NCBI GenBank assembly: GCA_934654795.1
Contig: CAKUGT010000005.1
Span: 1-64,000, forward strand
Reading direction: 5' to 3'
Length of the DNA stretch: 64,000 nucleotides
From: an uncultured Collinsella sp.
Lineage (GTDB): Bacteria > Actinomycetota > Coriobacteriia > Coriobacteriales > Coriobacteriaceae
Within the stretch, counting starts at the first letter, position 1; each line of letters begins with the position of its first letter. The position numbers and the translations under genes are program-made. Positions 7,539-16,310 of the stretch are shown one piece after another. Under the pieces are notes generated by a model. That model did no database searches. It was not told where the DNA came from and worked only from the letters and a program-made list of their open reading frames with translations.

Positions 7539-8519
7539 ATGAAATTCGCACGCGATTGTCGTTCGAGCGAATCCAACGAAGCAACCGCGCAGCTGCTGTT
7601 CGAAGCGCTGCCGTGGATTAAGAACCTGACCGGTAAGACGGTCGTTATCAAGTACGGCGGTGCCGCCATGGTTGATGAGCAGCTGCGCCGCGACGTGATG
7701 AGCGACATCGTGCTGCTCAAGATCATCGGCATGCGCCCTGTTATCGTGCACGGTGGCGGCAAGGCCATCAACGAGGCGCTTAGCCACTACGACATCCCCG
7801 TCGAGTTTAAGAACGGCCAGCGCGTGACCACGCCGGCGACCATGGATATCGTGCGCGAGGTGCTGGGCGGTAAGGTCAACCAGGAGCTGGTCGCGGCGCT
7901 CAACCATCACGGCAACCTGGCCGTGGGCGTTTCAGGCAGCGATGCCGGTACGCTCATCGCCGAGCCGCTCGACCCCGAGCTCGGTCGCGTGGGCAAAGTG
8001 ACGCACGTCAACACCGACTATATCGAGCGCCTGCTCGATAGCGAGTACATCCCCGTCATCGCTACCGTCGCGGCGGGGGAGGACGGCGGTTTCTTCAACA
8101 TCAACGCCGATACTGCCGCCGGCGCCGTTGCGGCGGCGCTGCATGCGCATAAGGCGATCTTTTTGACCGACGTCGACGGCCTGTACAAGGACTTTAGCGA
8201 TAAAGACTCACTCATCTCCAACCTAACGCTCGACGAGGTTAACGAAATGCTCTACGGCGGCGAGGTCGATAAGGGCATGATTCCCAAGCTGCGTGCTGCC
8301 GTCGATGCGCTTGCCGGAGGCGTATTTCGCGCTCACATCATCAACGGTACCACGCCGCATTCGCTGCTGCTGGAGCTGCTGACCGATGCCGGCGTCGGTA
8401 CCGTGATCCATTCCACCGAGATGGCTTACGAGTTCGATACACATCCGCATCCGCTTTCGACGTTTGCTGCGCGTTTGACCGAGAACCTCGACGAGGTCGA
8501 GAAGCTTCAGACGGTCTAG
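7539..8519 (+). CDS. argB: Acetylglutamate kinase
   Basis: This 326-residue enzyme phosphorylates N-acetylglutamate, the usual feedback-controlled step of the cyclic arginine pathway. It shows the amino-acid-kinase motifs VIKYGGAAM (about 33-41) and VHGGGKAIN (about 69-77), with LTDVDGLYKD further on. The length is slightly above the usual 290-300 because of N- and C-terminal extensions. I prefer the ATG at 7539 with a weak GACGAGG ribosome binding site; an in-frame start 60 nt upstream would add an unconserved arginine-rich stretch. Confidence 0.95.
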   Translation: MKFARDCRSSESNEATAQLLFEALPWIKNLTGKTVVIKYGGAAMVDEQLRRDVMSDIVLLKIIGMRPVIVHGGGKAINEALSHYDIPVEFKNGQRVTTPATMDIVREVLGGKVNQELVAALNHHGNLAVGVSGSDAGTLIAEPLDPELGRVGKVTHVNTDYIERLLDSEYIPVIATVAAGEDGGFFNINADTAAGAVAAALHAHKAIFLTDVDGLYKDFSDKDSLISNLTLDEVNEMLYGGEVDKGMIPKLRAAVDALAGGVFRAHIINGTTPHSLLLELLTDAGVGTVIHSTEMAYEFDTHPHPLSTFAARLTENLDEVEKLQTV

Positions 8520-8588
8520 CCGACCCGCAGCCGCCCCATTTCTGCACCCATAGGCCTGCGCCGTCCGGCGCTCAACGAAAGGCATCCC

Positions 8589-9872
8589 ATGTCACTTGCA
8601 GCTCAGCAATCGCTTGAATCCCATTACGTTATGCATACCTTTGGCCGCTCTCCGGTCGAGTTTGTCGAGGGCCACGGCATGAAACTCACCGGCGACGATG
8701 GCCGTGAGTACCTCGACTTTCTTGCTGGCATCGGCGTGTGCAGCCTGGGTCATGGCGACCCGGCTGTGCTCTCGGCGCTCGAGGCACAGACCAAAAAGCT
8801 CATGCATGTCTCCAATTACTTCTACATTGAGCAGCGCGGACAGGTCGCGGCGCTGCTGTCCAAGCTTGCTAACGACGACGTAGATGGTGCGCGCGTGCTT
8901 GCCGATGCCATTGCCGCCGGCGATGAGACCACGGCAGCTGCTCTTGGTGCCCCGGCTGCGGACGAGCAGGTGTGGGAGACCTTCTTTGCCAACTCCGGCG
9001 CCGAGGCCAACGAGGGCTCGATGAAGCTCGCGCGCCTGTACGCCAAGCGTGCCGGTAATGGCGGCAACACCATCGTGTGCATGCGCGGCGGCTTCCACGG
9101 CCGTACGCTCGAGACCATTGCCGCCACCATGCAGGATTGGCTGCAGGACAGCTTCCGCCCGCTGCCGGGTGGCTTTGTGGCCTGCACGCCCAACGATGTC
9201 GATGAATTGCGTGCGATCTTTAAGCAGCTGGGCAGTGAAATTTGCGCCGTGATGCTCGAACCGATCCAGGGTGAGAGCGGTGTGCACCCCATGACCGAGG
9301 AGTTTATGGCGGCAGCGCGCGACCTGGCACACGAAGTGGGCGCCGTGCTTATCGCCGACGAGGTCCAGTGCGGTATCTTCCGCACGGGTAAGCCGTTTGC
9401 GTTCCAGACCTATGGCGTGGAGCCCGACATCATGAGCCTTGCCAAGGGCATTGCTGATGGCGTGCCCATGGGTGCCGTCGTCGCAAAGAAGGAGATTGCC
9501 GACGTGTTTGAGCCGGGCGACCACGGCTCGACCTTTGGCGGTAGCTGCTTGGCCATCGCGGCGTGTGCCGCGACGCTCTCCGCGCTCGTGCGCGGCGATT
9601 ATGCCGACCACGCTGCCAAGGTGGGCGCCTATATGGAGGCAAAACTCGCCAAGTTACCGCATGTTACCGATGTGCGCGGTCGCGGCTTGATGCTCGGCTG
9701 CGACCTGGATGATGCCGCGGGCGACGCGCATGATATTGTTGCCCGCGCGCTGGCCGCCGGTGCCGTGATTAACGCTACGGGTGCCCATACGCTGCGTTTC
9801 CTGCCGCCGCTCGTGTGCGAAGAGGCCGACGTGGACAGCCTAATCGAGATCCTGGCGGGTGTCTTGGGCTAA
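8589..9872 (+). CDS. argD: Acetylornithine aminotransferase
   Basis: This 427-residue PLP enzyme converts N-acetylglutamate semialdehyde to N-acetylornithine. It shows NSGAEANE (substrate and phosphate binding), the aspartate motif IADEVQCG and the PLP lysine K286 in SLAKGIADG. A GAAAGG ribosome binding site precedes the ATG. An insertion of about 25 residues after residue 95 (the VLADAIAAGDETTAAALG region) is longer than in typical family members. It ends the arginine set; argF, argG and argH are not in the window. Confidence 0.94.
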   Translation: MSLAAQQSLESHYVMHTFGRSPVEFVEGHGMKLTGDDGREYLDFLAGIGVCSLGHGDPAVLSALEAQTKKLMHVSNYFYIEQRGQVAALLSKLANDDVDGARVLADAIAAGDETTAAALGAPAADEQVWETFFANSGAEANEGSMKLARLYAKRAGNGGNTIVCMRGGFHGRTLETIAATMQDWLQDSFRPLPGGFVACTPNDVDELRAIFKQLGSEICAVMLEPIQGESGVHPMTEEFMAAARDLAHEVGAVLIADEVQCGIFRTGKPFAFQTYGVEPDIMSLAKGIADGVPMGAVVAKKEIADVFEPGDHGSTFGGSCLAIAACAATLSALVRGDYADHAAKVGAYMEAKLAKLPHVTDVRGRGLMLGCDLDDAAGDAHDIVARALAAGAVINATGAHTLRFLPPLVCEEADVDSLIEILAGVLG

Positions 9873-9897
9873 CGCGGCGCAATAACTCAATTTGGAC

Positions 9898-9957
9898 CGG
9901 GTTCCGGACTGCGGACGTGCCATATGCGGCACGATTCGGCGGTCTGGAGCCCGTTTT
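9898..9957 (+). terminator. Likely terminator after argD
   Basis: CGGGTTCCGGAC (9898-9909) pairs with GTCTGGAGCCCG (9942-9953) with two wobble or mismatch positions and is followed by TTTT. An inner hairpin lies in the loop. Confidence 0.6.
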
Positions 9958-9989
9958 GCCATAAATCTGCAATGGCCAGGAGAGCCTTT

Positions 9990-10205
9990 GGACAAAAAAT
10001 GCCAAATATGAGTACTGTCACCAGTTGAATCTCATATGAAACCGACTACCTAGGATTAGTTAGACCACACATGTTCAGTTATGTTAATGGGAAAACAGCT
10101 AGTAAAGGCTTCAAATCGCTGATTCAGAGCTAGATTTATCCAGCGAAACCCAAAAATCGCTGCTACAAAATTGGTAACAGTACTCATTTTTGCCATTTTT
10201 TGGCC
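9990..10205. repeat. 216-bp element bounded by 37-bp inverted repeats (MITE-like)
   Basis: The ends 9990-10026 and 10169-10205 are inverted copies matching at 32 of 37 positions. Both carry the core GAGTACTGTYACCA next to CAAAAAATG. The 142-bp interior is AT-rich, unlike its surroundings, and has no recognisable protein. Size and ends fit a small non-autonomous mobile element or a species-specific palindromic repeat; no target duplication was identified. Confidence 0.6.
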
Positions 10206-10292
10206 ACGGCCTTTGTGACGGACGTGCTGGCGGGTTCGAATCCCTCTGCGATGGGCCCAAAAAAGAAAGGCCTCCATCACTGGAGGCCTAAC

Positions 10293-10317
10293 AAATCAGT
10301 GGTGGGCGATGAGGGAT
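10293..10317 (-). repeat. Exact 25-bp duplicate of the tRNA-Val 3' end
   Basis: These 25 bases are identical to 10477-10501, which span the 3' end of tRNA-Val including CCA plus its downstream flank. The rest of the tRNA is missing here. Direct repeats of a tRNA 3' end are typical of integrase attachment sites or of partial tRNA duplication. Confidence 0.7.
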
Positions 10318-10449
10318 GTCGCGTGCGGCTGACGCCGCCCGCTCTCGCTTCGGGCCTACGGCCCTCGCGTGCTGCGCTGGAAAACGCTTCGCGTTTCCTC
10401 AGCTCCGCACCCTTGCGGGTTCGAATCCCATGAAATGGGCCCAAACAAA

Positions 10450-10473
10450 AACGGTCCCCTTGCGAGGACCGTT
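10450..10473 (-). terminator. Terminator of tRNA-Val
   Basis: The minus strand reads AACGGTCC, a short GC-rich loop and GGACCGTT, then TTTGTTT, 11 nt after the tRNA CCA end. It is a typical intrinsic terminator. Confidence 0.8.
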
Positions 10474-10483
10474 TCCAAATCAG

Positions 10484-10559
10484 TGGTGGGCGATGAGGGA
10501 TTCGAACCCCCAGCCTTGTGCGTGTAAAGCACCTGCGCTAACCGTTGCGCCAATCGCCC
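10484..10559 (-). tRNA. tRNA-Val (anticodon TAC)
   Basis: Read on the minus strand it has the acceptor stem GGGCGAT/ATCGCCC, a D-arm, an anticodon loop TTTACAC with TAC in the central position, a T-arm around GGGGGTTCGAATCCC, and an encoded CCA. The top pair of the anticodon stem is a G-A mismatch. Confidence 0.93.
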
Positions 10560-10746
10560 GTGCGGAGAGAGTATAGCAAAACAATCGCCTCATTCATCTC
10601 ATATCCATTAAAGGTAACCGGCGCGTGTCACAGCGGAGCTGATTCAGTTGAGATTGCCTGAACATTCCGCCCCTCTTTACGCCCTCGGGTATACTCAAAA
10701 GCTACTGATTCGATTTGATGCCCAGCAACAGCAGAGGGGATAGTAT

Positions 10747-12627
10747 ATGTGCGGTTTTGTCGGTTTTGTCGGTGGGACGGATAACCAATCCGAGGTGCTC
10801 ACCAAGATGATGGACCGCATCGTCCATCGCGGTCCCGACATGGGCGGTCAGTTTATCGACGGCCGCGTTGCCCTGGGCTTCCGCCGCTTGTCGATCCTCG
10901 ACCTGACCGAGGCCGGCGCTCAGCCCATGGCCAATGAGGACGGCAGCGTCGTTATCGTCTTCAACGGCGAGATCTACAACTTCCAAGAACTCCGTTCCGA
11001 GCTCGAGGCCAAGGGCTACCAGTTCCACTGCGGCGCCGACACCGAGAGCCTCCTGCACGGCTACGAGGAGTGGGGCGAGGCAGTACTCGATCGCTTGCGC
11101 GGTATGTACGCCTTCGTCATCTGGGACAAGAAGAAGAACAAGCTTTTTGGCGCCCGCGATATCTTTGGCATCAAGCCGCTCTACTACTATCCCATGGCCG
11201 ATGCGGGCGACGGCGCTCCGGGCGTGCTTTTTGGTTCCGAGATCAAGAGCTTCCTGGACTACCCGCACTTCCACAAGGCGGTCAACAAAAAGGCCCTGCG
11301 TCCGTACATGACGCTGCAGTATTCGGCAACCGAGGAGACCTTCTTCGAGGGTGTCTACAAGCTGCCGCCGGCGCATTACTTTACCGTAGACATCCCGACC
11401 GGCAAGATGAACATCGAGCGCTACTGGGATTGCGATTACTCTGCCGTCGAGAAGCCGTTCGAGGAGTACGTCGATGAGCTGGACGAGGTCGTGCACGAGA
11501 GCGTCGAGGCCCATCGCATCGCCGACGTCAAGGTCGCGTCGTTCCTCTCCGGCGGCGTCGACTCCAGCTACATCGCCGCTTGCCTCATGCCCGACAAGAC
11601 CTTCTCGGTGGGCTTTGACTACAAGAACTTCAACGAGACCAACTACGCCAAGGAGCTTTCCGATAAGCTCGGCGTCGAGAACGTTCGCAAGATGATTACC
11701 GCCGACGAGTTCTTCGGTGCGCTCGAGGACATCCAGTATCACATGGACGAGCCGCAGTCCAACCTGTCTTCCGTGCCGCTGTGGTTCTTGGCCGAGATGG
11801 CCCGTAAGGACGTCACCGTCGTGCTTTCGGGCGAAGGTGCCGACGAGCTCTTTGGCGGCTACGCCTACTACGAGGACACGGTCCCGGTCCGCAAGTACAA
11901 AAAGATGGTGCCGCTGCCCATCCGTCGCGCGCTCGGTAACCTGGCGTTGCATATGCCGTACTTCAAGGGACATAACTTCCTGGTCAAGGGTGCCGAGATC
12001 CCTGAGAAGTCGTTCCTGGGACAGGCTCTGGTATGGCCGGAGCGCGAGGTCGACGGCGTGCTCAAGCCCGAGTACAACACCGGCGATGGCGCCTTCGAGC
12101 TTGCCGCTCCCATCTATGCGCGCGTGAAGGGTCAGCCCGAGCTGGTCAAGAAGCAGTACCTGGACATGAACATGTGGCTCCCGGGCGACATTCTGCTCAA
12201 GGCCGACAAGATGTGCATGGCGCACTCGCTGGAGCTGCGCGTGCCCTTCCTGGACCGCAAAGTCATGGAGTTCGCCGAGCACATTCCCGACCGCTACCGC
12301 ATCAACGAGAACGGCAACAAACAGGTACTCCGCCACGCTGCCAACAAGTCGCTGCCCGATGAGTGGGCCACCCGTCCCAAGGTGGGCTTCCCGGTGCCGA
12401 TTGTCTACTGGCTGCGCGAGCAAAAGTGGTACGACTATGTCAAGGAGTACTTCACCGCGCCGTGGGCAAGTGAGTTCTTCGATACCGACGAGCTCATGCA
12501 CCTGCTCGATCTGCACTTTGCGGGCAAGGGCGATTTCCAGCGCAAGATCTATACGCCGCTTGTGTTCCTGGTGTGGTACAAGCGCTTCTTTATCGACGAG
12601 GACCAGCCCGCTGCTCAGGCTGCCTAG
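10747..12627 (+). CDS. asnB: Asparagine synthase (glutamine-hydrolysing)
   Basis: This 626-residue enzyme makes asparagine from aspartate, ATP and glutamine in the cytoplasm. The N-terminal glutaminase domain begins MCGFVGFVGG, with Cys2 as nucleophile once Met is removed. RIVHRGPD and NGEIYNF are glutamine-site motifs. The C-terminal synthetase domain has the pyrophosphate loop SGGVDSS near residue 267. Length is normal for the AsnB family with both domains. AGAGGGGAT serves as ribosome binding site, and a TATACT box lies at 10690-10695 without a good -35. A terminator follows. Confidence 0.96.
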   Translation: MCGFVGFVGGTDNQSEVLTKMMDRIVHRGPDMGGQFIDGRVALGFRRLSILDLTEAGAQPMANEDGSVVIVFNGEIYNFQELRSELEAKGYQFHCGADTESLLHGYEEWGEAVLDRLRGMYAFVIWDKKKNKLFGARDIFGIKPLYYYPMADAGDGAPGVLFGSEIKSFLDYPHFHKAVNKKALRPYMTLQYSATEETFFEGVYKLPPAHYFTVDIPTGKMNIERYWDCDYSAVEKPFEEYVDELDEVVHESVEAHRIADVKVASFLSGGVDSSYIAACLMPDKTFSVGFDYKNFNETNYAKELSDKLGVENVRKMITADEFFGALEDIQYHMDEPQSNLSSVPLWFLAEMARKDVTVVLSGEGADELFGGYAYYEDTVPVRKYKKMVPLPIRRALGNLALHMPYFKGHNFLVKGAEIPEKSFLGQALVWPEREVDGVLKPEYNTGDGAFELAAPIYARVKGQPELVKKQYLDMNMWLPGDILLKADKMCMAHSLELRVPFLDRKVMEFAEHIPDRYRINENGNKQVLRHAANKSLPDEWATRPKVGFPVPIVYWLREQKWYDYVKEYFTAPWASEFFDTDELMHLLDLHFAGKGDFQRKIYTPLVFLVWYKRFFIDEDQPAAQAA

Positions 12628-12652
12628 CCTCGGCTTACGAACGCCTGCGCGT

Positions 12653-12677
12653 AACGGCTCCTCCGGGAGCCGTTTTT
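12653..12677 (+). terminator. Terminator after asnB
   Basis: AACGGCTCC and GGGAGCCGTT form a tight stem with a short loop, followed by a T tract. Confidence 0.85.
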
Positions 12678-12704
12678 GCGTGGGTGCGTTTCAGTTACTA
12701 TAAA
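12676..12704 (+). promoter_or_regulatory. Promoter of the murE gene
   Basis: TTGCGT (12676-12681) and TATAAA (12699-12704) are 17 bp apart, immediately downstream of the asnB terminator and 35 bp before the murE start. Confidence 0.65.
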
Positions 12705-12738
12705 ACCGTCCCTGCCAAATGGCTGAGAAAGGTGAAAG

Positions 12739-14301
12739 ATGCACCATTCGGATTCCGCGACCGTGACCACGGTCGATACGCTTGCCAAGCTTCTCGACGT
12801 GTGCGGCGAGCTGCGCGCATCAGAGCAGGTTGACGAGCGTACCGTGACCGGCTGCTCGTTTGATTCGCGCGCGGTCTCGGCAGGTGACGTGTTCTTTTGC
12901 AAAGGTGCTGCCTTTAAGCCCGCGTTTTTGAGCATGGCGCTCGATGCGGGTGCCGTCGCATTTGTGTGCGAAGAGTCGCTGGTCGAGTCTCTGGAGCCGC
13001 TGGCGCAGGAGAGCGGTGCTGCGATGCTGGTTGTTGATAGCGTTCGCACGGCCATGGCCCTGTTGCCGCCGGAGGTCTACGACCGTCCCGACCACGACGT
13101 CAAGATCGTGGGCATCACCGGTACCAAGGGAAAGACCACGGCCGCTTTTATGCTTCAGTCCATCATCAAGGCAGCGGGCGAATCCTGCGGCATGATCGGC
13201 TCGGTGAGTACCGACGATGGCATCGAGTGCTACGAGAGCACCAATACTACGCCCGAGGCCCCCGAGGTCTGGCGCCATATCGCCAACTGCCGTGAGTCCG
13301 GTCGCCAGTCCATGGTCATGGAGGTCTCGAGCCAGGCGCTCAAGTACCAACGCGTCGAGAATCTGCCGTTTGACGTGGCGTGCTTCCTCAACATCGGCCG
13401 TGACCACATCTCGCCGATCGAACACCCCACGTTTGAGGATTATTTTGAGAGCAAACTCAGGATCTTTGACCAGGCAAAGACCGCCGTGGTGAATCTGGGC
13501 ACCGAAGAGGTTGACCGTGTGCTGGAGGCAGCGTCGACGGCCGAGCGCTTGGTGACCGTTGGCGTCGAGCATCCCGAGGCAAGCCTGTGGGCGAGCGATG
13601 TGCGCATGGTCGGCTTTAGCATCGAGTTCAACTTGCATGGTCTGTGTGCCGACGAGTCCGAGGCGGGGGAGAAGATCCTGCTGGGTATCGCGGGAGACTT
13701 TAACGTGGAGAACGCGCTGGTCGCTATCGCCGCTGCGCACGAGATCGGCATCGGTATCGATGCCATCAAGAAGGGCCTCTCCAAGCTTCGTGTGCCGGGC
13801 CGCATGGAGGTCGTGGAGTCGAAGGACGGCCGCGTGATCTGCGTCGTTGACTATGCGCACAACCAGCTTTCGTTCCGTTCGCTTTTCTCGTCGGTCAAGC
13901 GCGCGTTTCCCACTAGCCCCGTCATTGCAGTGTTTGGCGCTGCCGGCGGCAAGGCGCAGGAGCGCCGCGAGCAGCTTCCGCGCGAGGCCGCACCATATTC
14001 CGACCTGATGATTTTTGCCAACGAGGACCCGGCTCACGAGGACCCGATGAAGGTCTGTCGCGAGCTTGCCGAACATGTTCCCGACGATACGCCGAACAAG
14101 ATCATCCTCGACCGCGAAGCCGCTGTGCATGCGGCGTTCAAGGCGGCGCGCGAGGAGTACGTCAACCCCGATGCTCCCACCATTGTCTTGCTGCTGGCAA
14201 AGGGTGACGAGGAGCTCATGCACGTGGGCGACGAGTTCGTGCCCATCGAGAGCGACCTTTCGTTGGCCAATCGCCTGATCGATGTTACCCAGTTTGACTA
14301 A
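12739..14301 (+). CDS. murE: UDP-N-acetylmuramoyl-tripeptide synthetase (MurE family)
   Basis: This 520-residue Mur ligase adds the third amino acid of the peptidoglycan stem peptide. It has the ATP motif GITGTKGKTT (125-134), NTTPEAP in the UDP-MurNAc site region, and the family motif VDYAHN. The position that reads DNPR in diaminopimelate-adding enzymes reads EDPA here (E429-A432, in NEDPAHEDP). Loss of that Arg is a mark of lysine- or ornithine-type enzymes, so the added residue is probably not meso-diaminopimelate. A clear promoter lies upstream. Confidence 0.9.
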   Translation: MHHSDSATVTTVDTLAKLLDVCGELRASEQVDERTVTGCSFDSRAVSAGDVFFCKGAAFKPAFLSMALDAGAVAFVCEESLVESLEPLAQESGAAMLVVDSVRTAMALLPPEVYDRPDHDVKIVGITGTKGKTTAAFMLQSIIKAAGESCGMIGSVSTDDGIECYESTNTTPEAPEVWRHIANCRESGRQSMVMEVSSQALKYQRVENLPFDVACFLNIGRDHISPIEHPTFEDYFESKLRIFDQAKTAVVNLGTEEVDRVLEAASTAERLVTVGVEHPEASLWASDVRMVGFSIEFNLHGLCADESEAGEKILLGIAGDFNVENALVAIAAAHEIGIGIDAIKKGLSKLRVPGRMEVVESKDGRVICVVDYAHNQLSFRSLFSSVKRAFPTSPVIAVFGAAGGKAQERREQLPREAAPYSDLMIFANEDPAHEDPMKVCRELAEHVPDDTPNKIILDREAAVHAAFKAAREEYVNPDAPTIVLLLAKGDEELMHVGDEFVPIESDLSLANRLIDVTQFD

Positions 14302-14408
14302 TGAACCATGACGGCGGCGGCGCCCTGAGTGCGCTGTCGCCATAAGCGTGTTCCCTCAAGCAAGGCATGCCGTCCAAGTCCAAACCCTTCTACGTAAACG
14401 GAGTAACC

Positions 14409-15320
14409 ATGTCCCACAACACCCTGCCGACCGTTGCCGAGCTTTCGGGCGAGATGCGCGAGCGCTTGGCCAAGGTCAAGTACGTCTTTACCGACCTGGA
14501 TGCCACGATGCTCGCACCCGGCTCGTGCGTGCTGCGCGACAACGACGGCAACCCCTCGACCAAACTCGTCGAGGCCGTCGTGGCACTTGCCCGCGCTGGT
14601 ATTCAGGTGGTTCCCACCTCGGGCCGCAACCGCACCATGATCCACGAGGACGCGCGCGTGCTCGGCCTCAACTCCTACATTGGTGAGATGGGCGGCCTGG
14701 TCATGTACGACCTCAAAGCCAACGATTGGGGGTATCTGACCGGCGACATGCCCTACGACCCCTCTTGCGGTCTCACGCCGCACCAGGTGATCGAGCAGAC
14801 CGGTGTGTGCGAGAGGATCCTCGCCCGCTGGCCGCACAAGATCGAGTATCACAACGACATGTCGACCGGCTACAAGTACCGCGAGGTCACCGTCGGCATG
14901 CGCGGCGACATCCCCGATGACGAGGCGCAGGCCATCCTCGACGAGGCCGGCTGCGGCCTGGTGTGGGCCTGTAACGGTCACCTGACGCATCTGTCCAAGC
15001 CGACGACGCTCGAGCTTAATCGCGTCGAGGACGGCCGCGCCTTCAACATCAATCCGGCGGGCCTCAACAAAGGCGTCGCCATTGCGCGCTTCTGCGAGCA
15101 CCTAGGGATCGAGCGCGAGGAGACGTTGGCGCTTGGTGACTCCGAGTCCGACTTCTACATGGCCGATCACGTGGGCACGTTCTGCCTGGTCGAGAATGGC
15201 CTGACGAGCGCCGGCGCGCCCGAGTTCCTGGCTGCTTGCGAGAACGCTTTCGTTACGCGCGGCAAAATTGTCGATGGTTGGGCGGCGACGGCAGAGCTGC
15301 TGGTCGCGGCGCGTTCGTAG
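14409..15320 (+). CDS. HAD-superfamily hydrolase (Cof-like, type IIB)
   Basis: This 303-residue protein has HAD motif I FTDLDATML, in which Asp-Leu-Asp provides the nucleophile and acid (about 26-34), motif II TSGRNR (near 75), a conserved NKG lysine (about 223) and motif IV LGDSESDFYMADHVG (near 243-257). Such enzymes remove phosphate from sugar phosphates or other small molecules; the substrate is not evident. The start at 14409 has GGAGT 4 nt upstream. It sits between murE and murI, so a role near cell-wall metabolism is possible but only inferred. Confidence 0.83.
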   Translation: MSHNTLPTVAELSGEMRERLAKVKYVFTDLDATMLAPGSCVLRDNDGNPSTKLVEAVVALARAGIQVVPTSGRNRTMIHEDARVLGLNSYIGEMGGLVMYDLKANDWGYLTGDMPYDPSCGLTPHQVIEQTGVCERILARWPHKIEYHNDMSTGYKYREVTVGMRGDIPDDEAQAILDEAGCGLVWACNGHLTHLSKPTTLELNRVEDGRAFNINPAGLNKGVAIARFCEHLGIEREETLALGDSESDFYMADHVGTFCLVENGLTSAGAPEFLAACENAFVTRGKIVDGWAATAELLVAARS

Positions 15321-15371
15321 CGCGGCGTCGCCGCACTTGGACATGTCTTTTCGAGAGAGACTGGTGAGGTA

Positions 15372-16256
15372 ATGTCTGATATCGAGAATCCGGCAGGCGA
15401 CACGCGCCCGATTGGCGTGTTCGATTCTGGTTTGGGCGGTCTGACGGTTGCGCGCGCGATTGCGACGGCGTTGCCGCACGAGTCCGTCTACTACTTTGGC
15501 GACACCAAGCGCTGCCCCTACGGCACCCGTACCGAGGATGAGGTGCGCTCGTTTGCGTTGCAGGCGGGTCGTTGGCTTTCGAAGCACGACGTCAAGATTA
15601 TGGTCATCGCCTGCAACACGGCGACCGCTGCGGCCTTGCGTCTGGCCCAGCAGGTGCTCGACGTTCCCGTGATCGGCGTGATCGCGCCGGGTGCCCGTGC
15701 GGCAATCAACAGCACCCGCACGCGTCGCGTGGGCGTGCTCGCCACCAACCTCACCATTCGCTCGGGCGCCTACACGCGCGCCATTCAGGATCTAGATGCC
15801 GGCGTCGATGTATACGGCTGTCCTGCCTCGAGCTTTGTCGAGGTTGTCGAACACGAGCTCGCCTCGGGTGCACATCTGCAGGAACAATGGCTTGAGAACG
15901 AGGACATCTTCGATACGCCTGCCGTGCGTGCGCTGGTGGGTGCCACGGTTGAGCCGCTGCGCGACCACGGTATCGATACCGTGGTGCTCGGCTGTACGCA
16001 TTTTCCGCTGTTGGTGGGACCTATCCGCCATGCGCTGGGGCCTGGGGTGCGCGTCGTGAGTTCCGCCGAGGAGACCACGCGCGAGCTGACCGATATCCTC
16101 ACGCGCCGCGAGCAGCTGGCGGGCGACGCCGCCGAGCCGCAGCATCGTTTTGCCACGACGGCCGATAACATTGCCGAGTTTGCGGTGGCGGGCAGCTTTA
16201 TCTTTGGTCAGCCGCTCAAGAGCATCGAACATATCGATATCGATGAGCTGAAGTAG
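15372..16256 (+). CDS. murI: Glutamate racemase
   Basis: This 294-residue enzyme makes D-glutamate for peptidoglycan. It has FDSGLGGLT near residue 17, GDTKRCPYGT, the first catalytic cysteine in ACNTATAA (C81) and the second in GCTHFPLL (C208). It is slightly longer than average (about 265-285) owing to a short charged N-terminus. GAGGTA directly before the ATG serves as ribosome binding site. Together with murE upstream it forms a small cell-wall precursor group. Confidence 0.95.
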   Translation: MSDIENPAGDTRPIGVFDSGLGGLTVARAIATALPHESVYYFGDTKRCPYGTRTEDEVRSFALQAGRWLSKHDVKIMVIACNTATAAALRLAQQVLDVPVIGVIAPGARAAINSTRTRRVGVLATNLTIRSGAYTRAIQDLDAGVDVYGCPASSFVEVVEHELASGAHLQEQWLENEDIFDTPAVRALVGATVEPLRDHGIDTVVLGCTHFPLLVGPIRHALGPGVRVVSSAEETTRELTDILTRREQLAGDAAEPQHRFATTADNIAEFAVAGSFIFGQPLKSIEHIDIDELK

Positions 16257-16310
16257 ATGTAAGGCAGCCGCCAAAGCTTTCGCCACACCTTTTGCCGAAA
16301 GGATTTTTCT

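Larger units (their letters stand above)
10210..10480. other. tRNA-derived scar region with two minus-strand terminators
   Basis: Two T-arm-like sequences (GGGTTCGAATCCC at about 10232 and 10420, each followed by ATGGGCCC) lie without the rest of a tRNA. Two strong hairpins, at about 10268-10289 and 10450-10473, read as terminators on the minus strand because T-rich tracts follow them there. A duplicated 3' end of tRNA-Val (10293-10317) lies between. The region looks like debris of tRNA duplication or recombination. No gene is seen. Confidence 0.5.

Noticed and set aside
6108..7910. Long open frame on the minus strand across argJ and argB
   Set aside because: It is antisense to two clear arginine genes, has no ribosome binding site and shows low-complexity His/Arg/Gly composition typical of GC-rich shadow frames. 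Similar long antisense frames over asnB, lysS, clpC, tuf and cysS were dropped for the same reason.
10056..10198. Small minus-strand frame inside the 216-bp inverted-repeat element
   Set aside because: About 46 residues starting in the right inverted repeat, without a clear ribosome binding site or known motif. It may be chance reading of a non-coding element.
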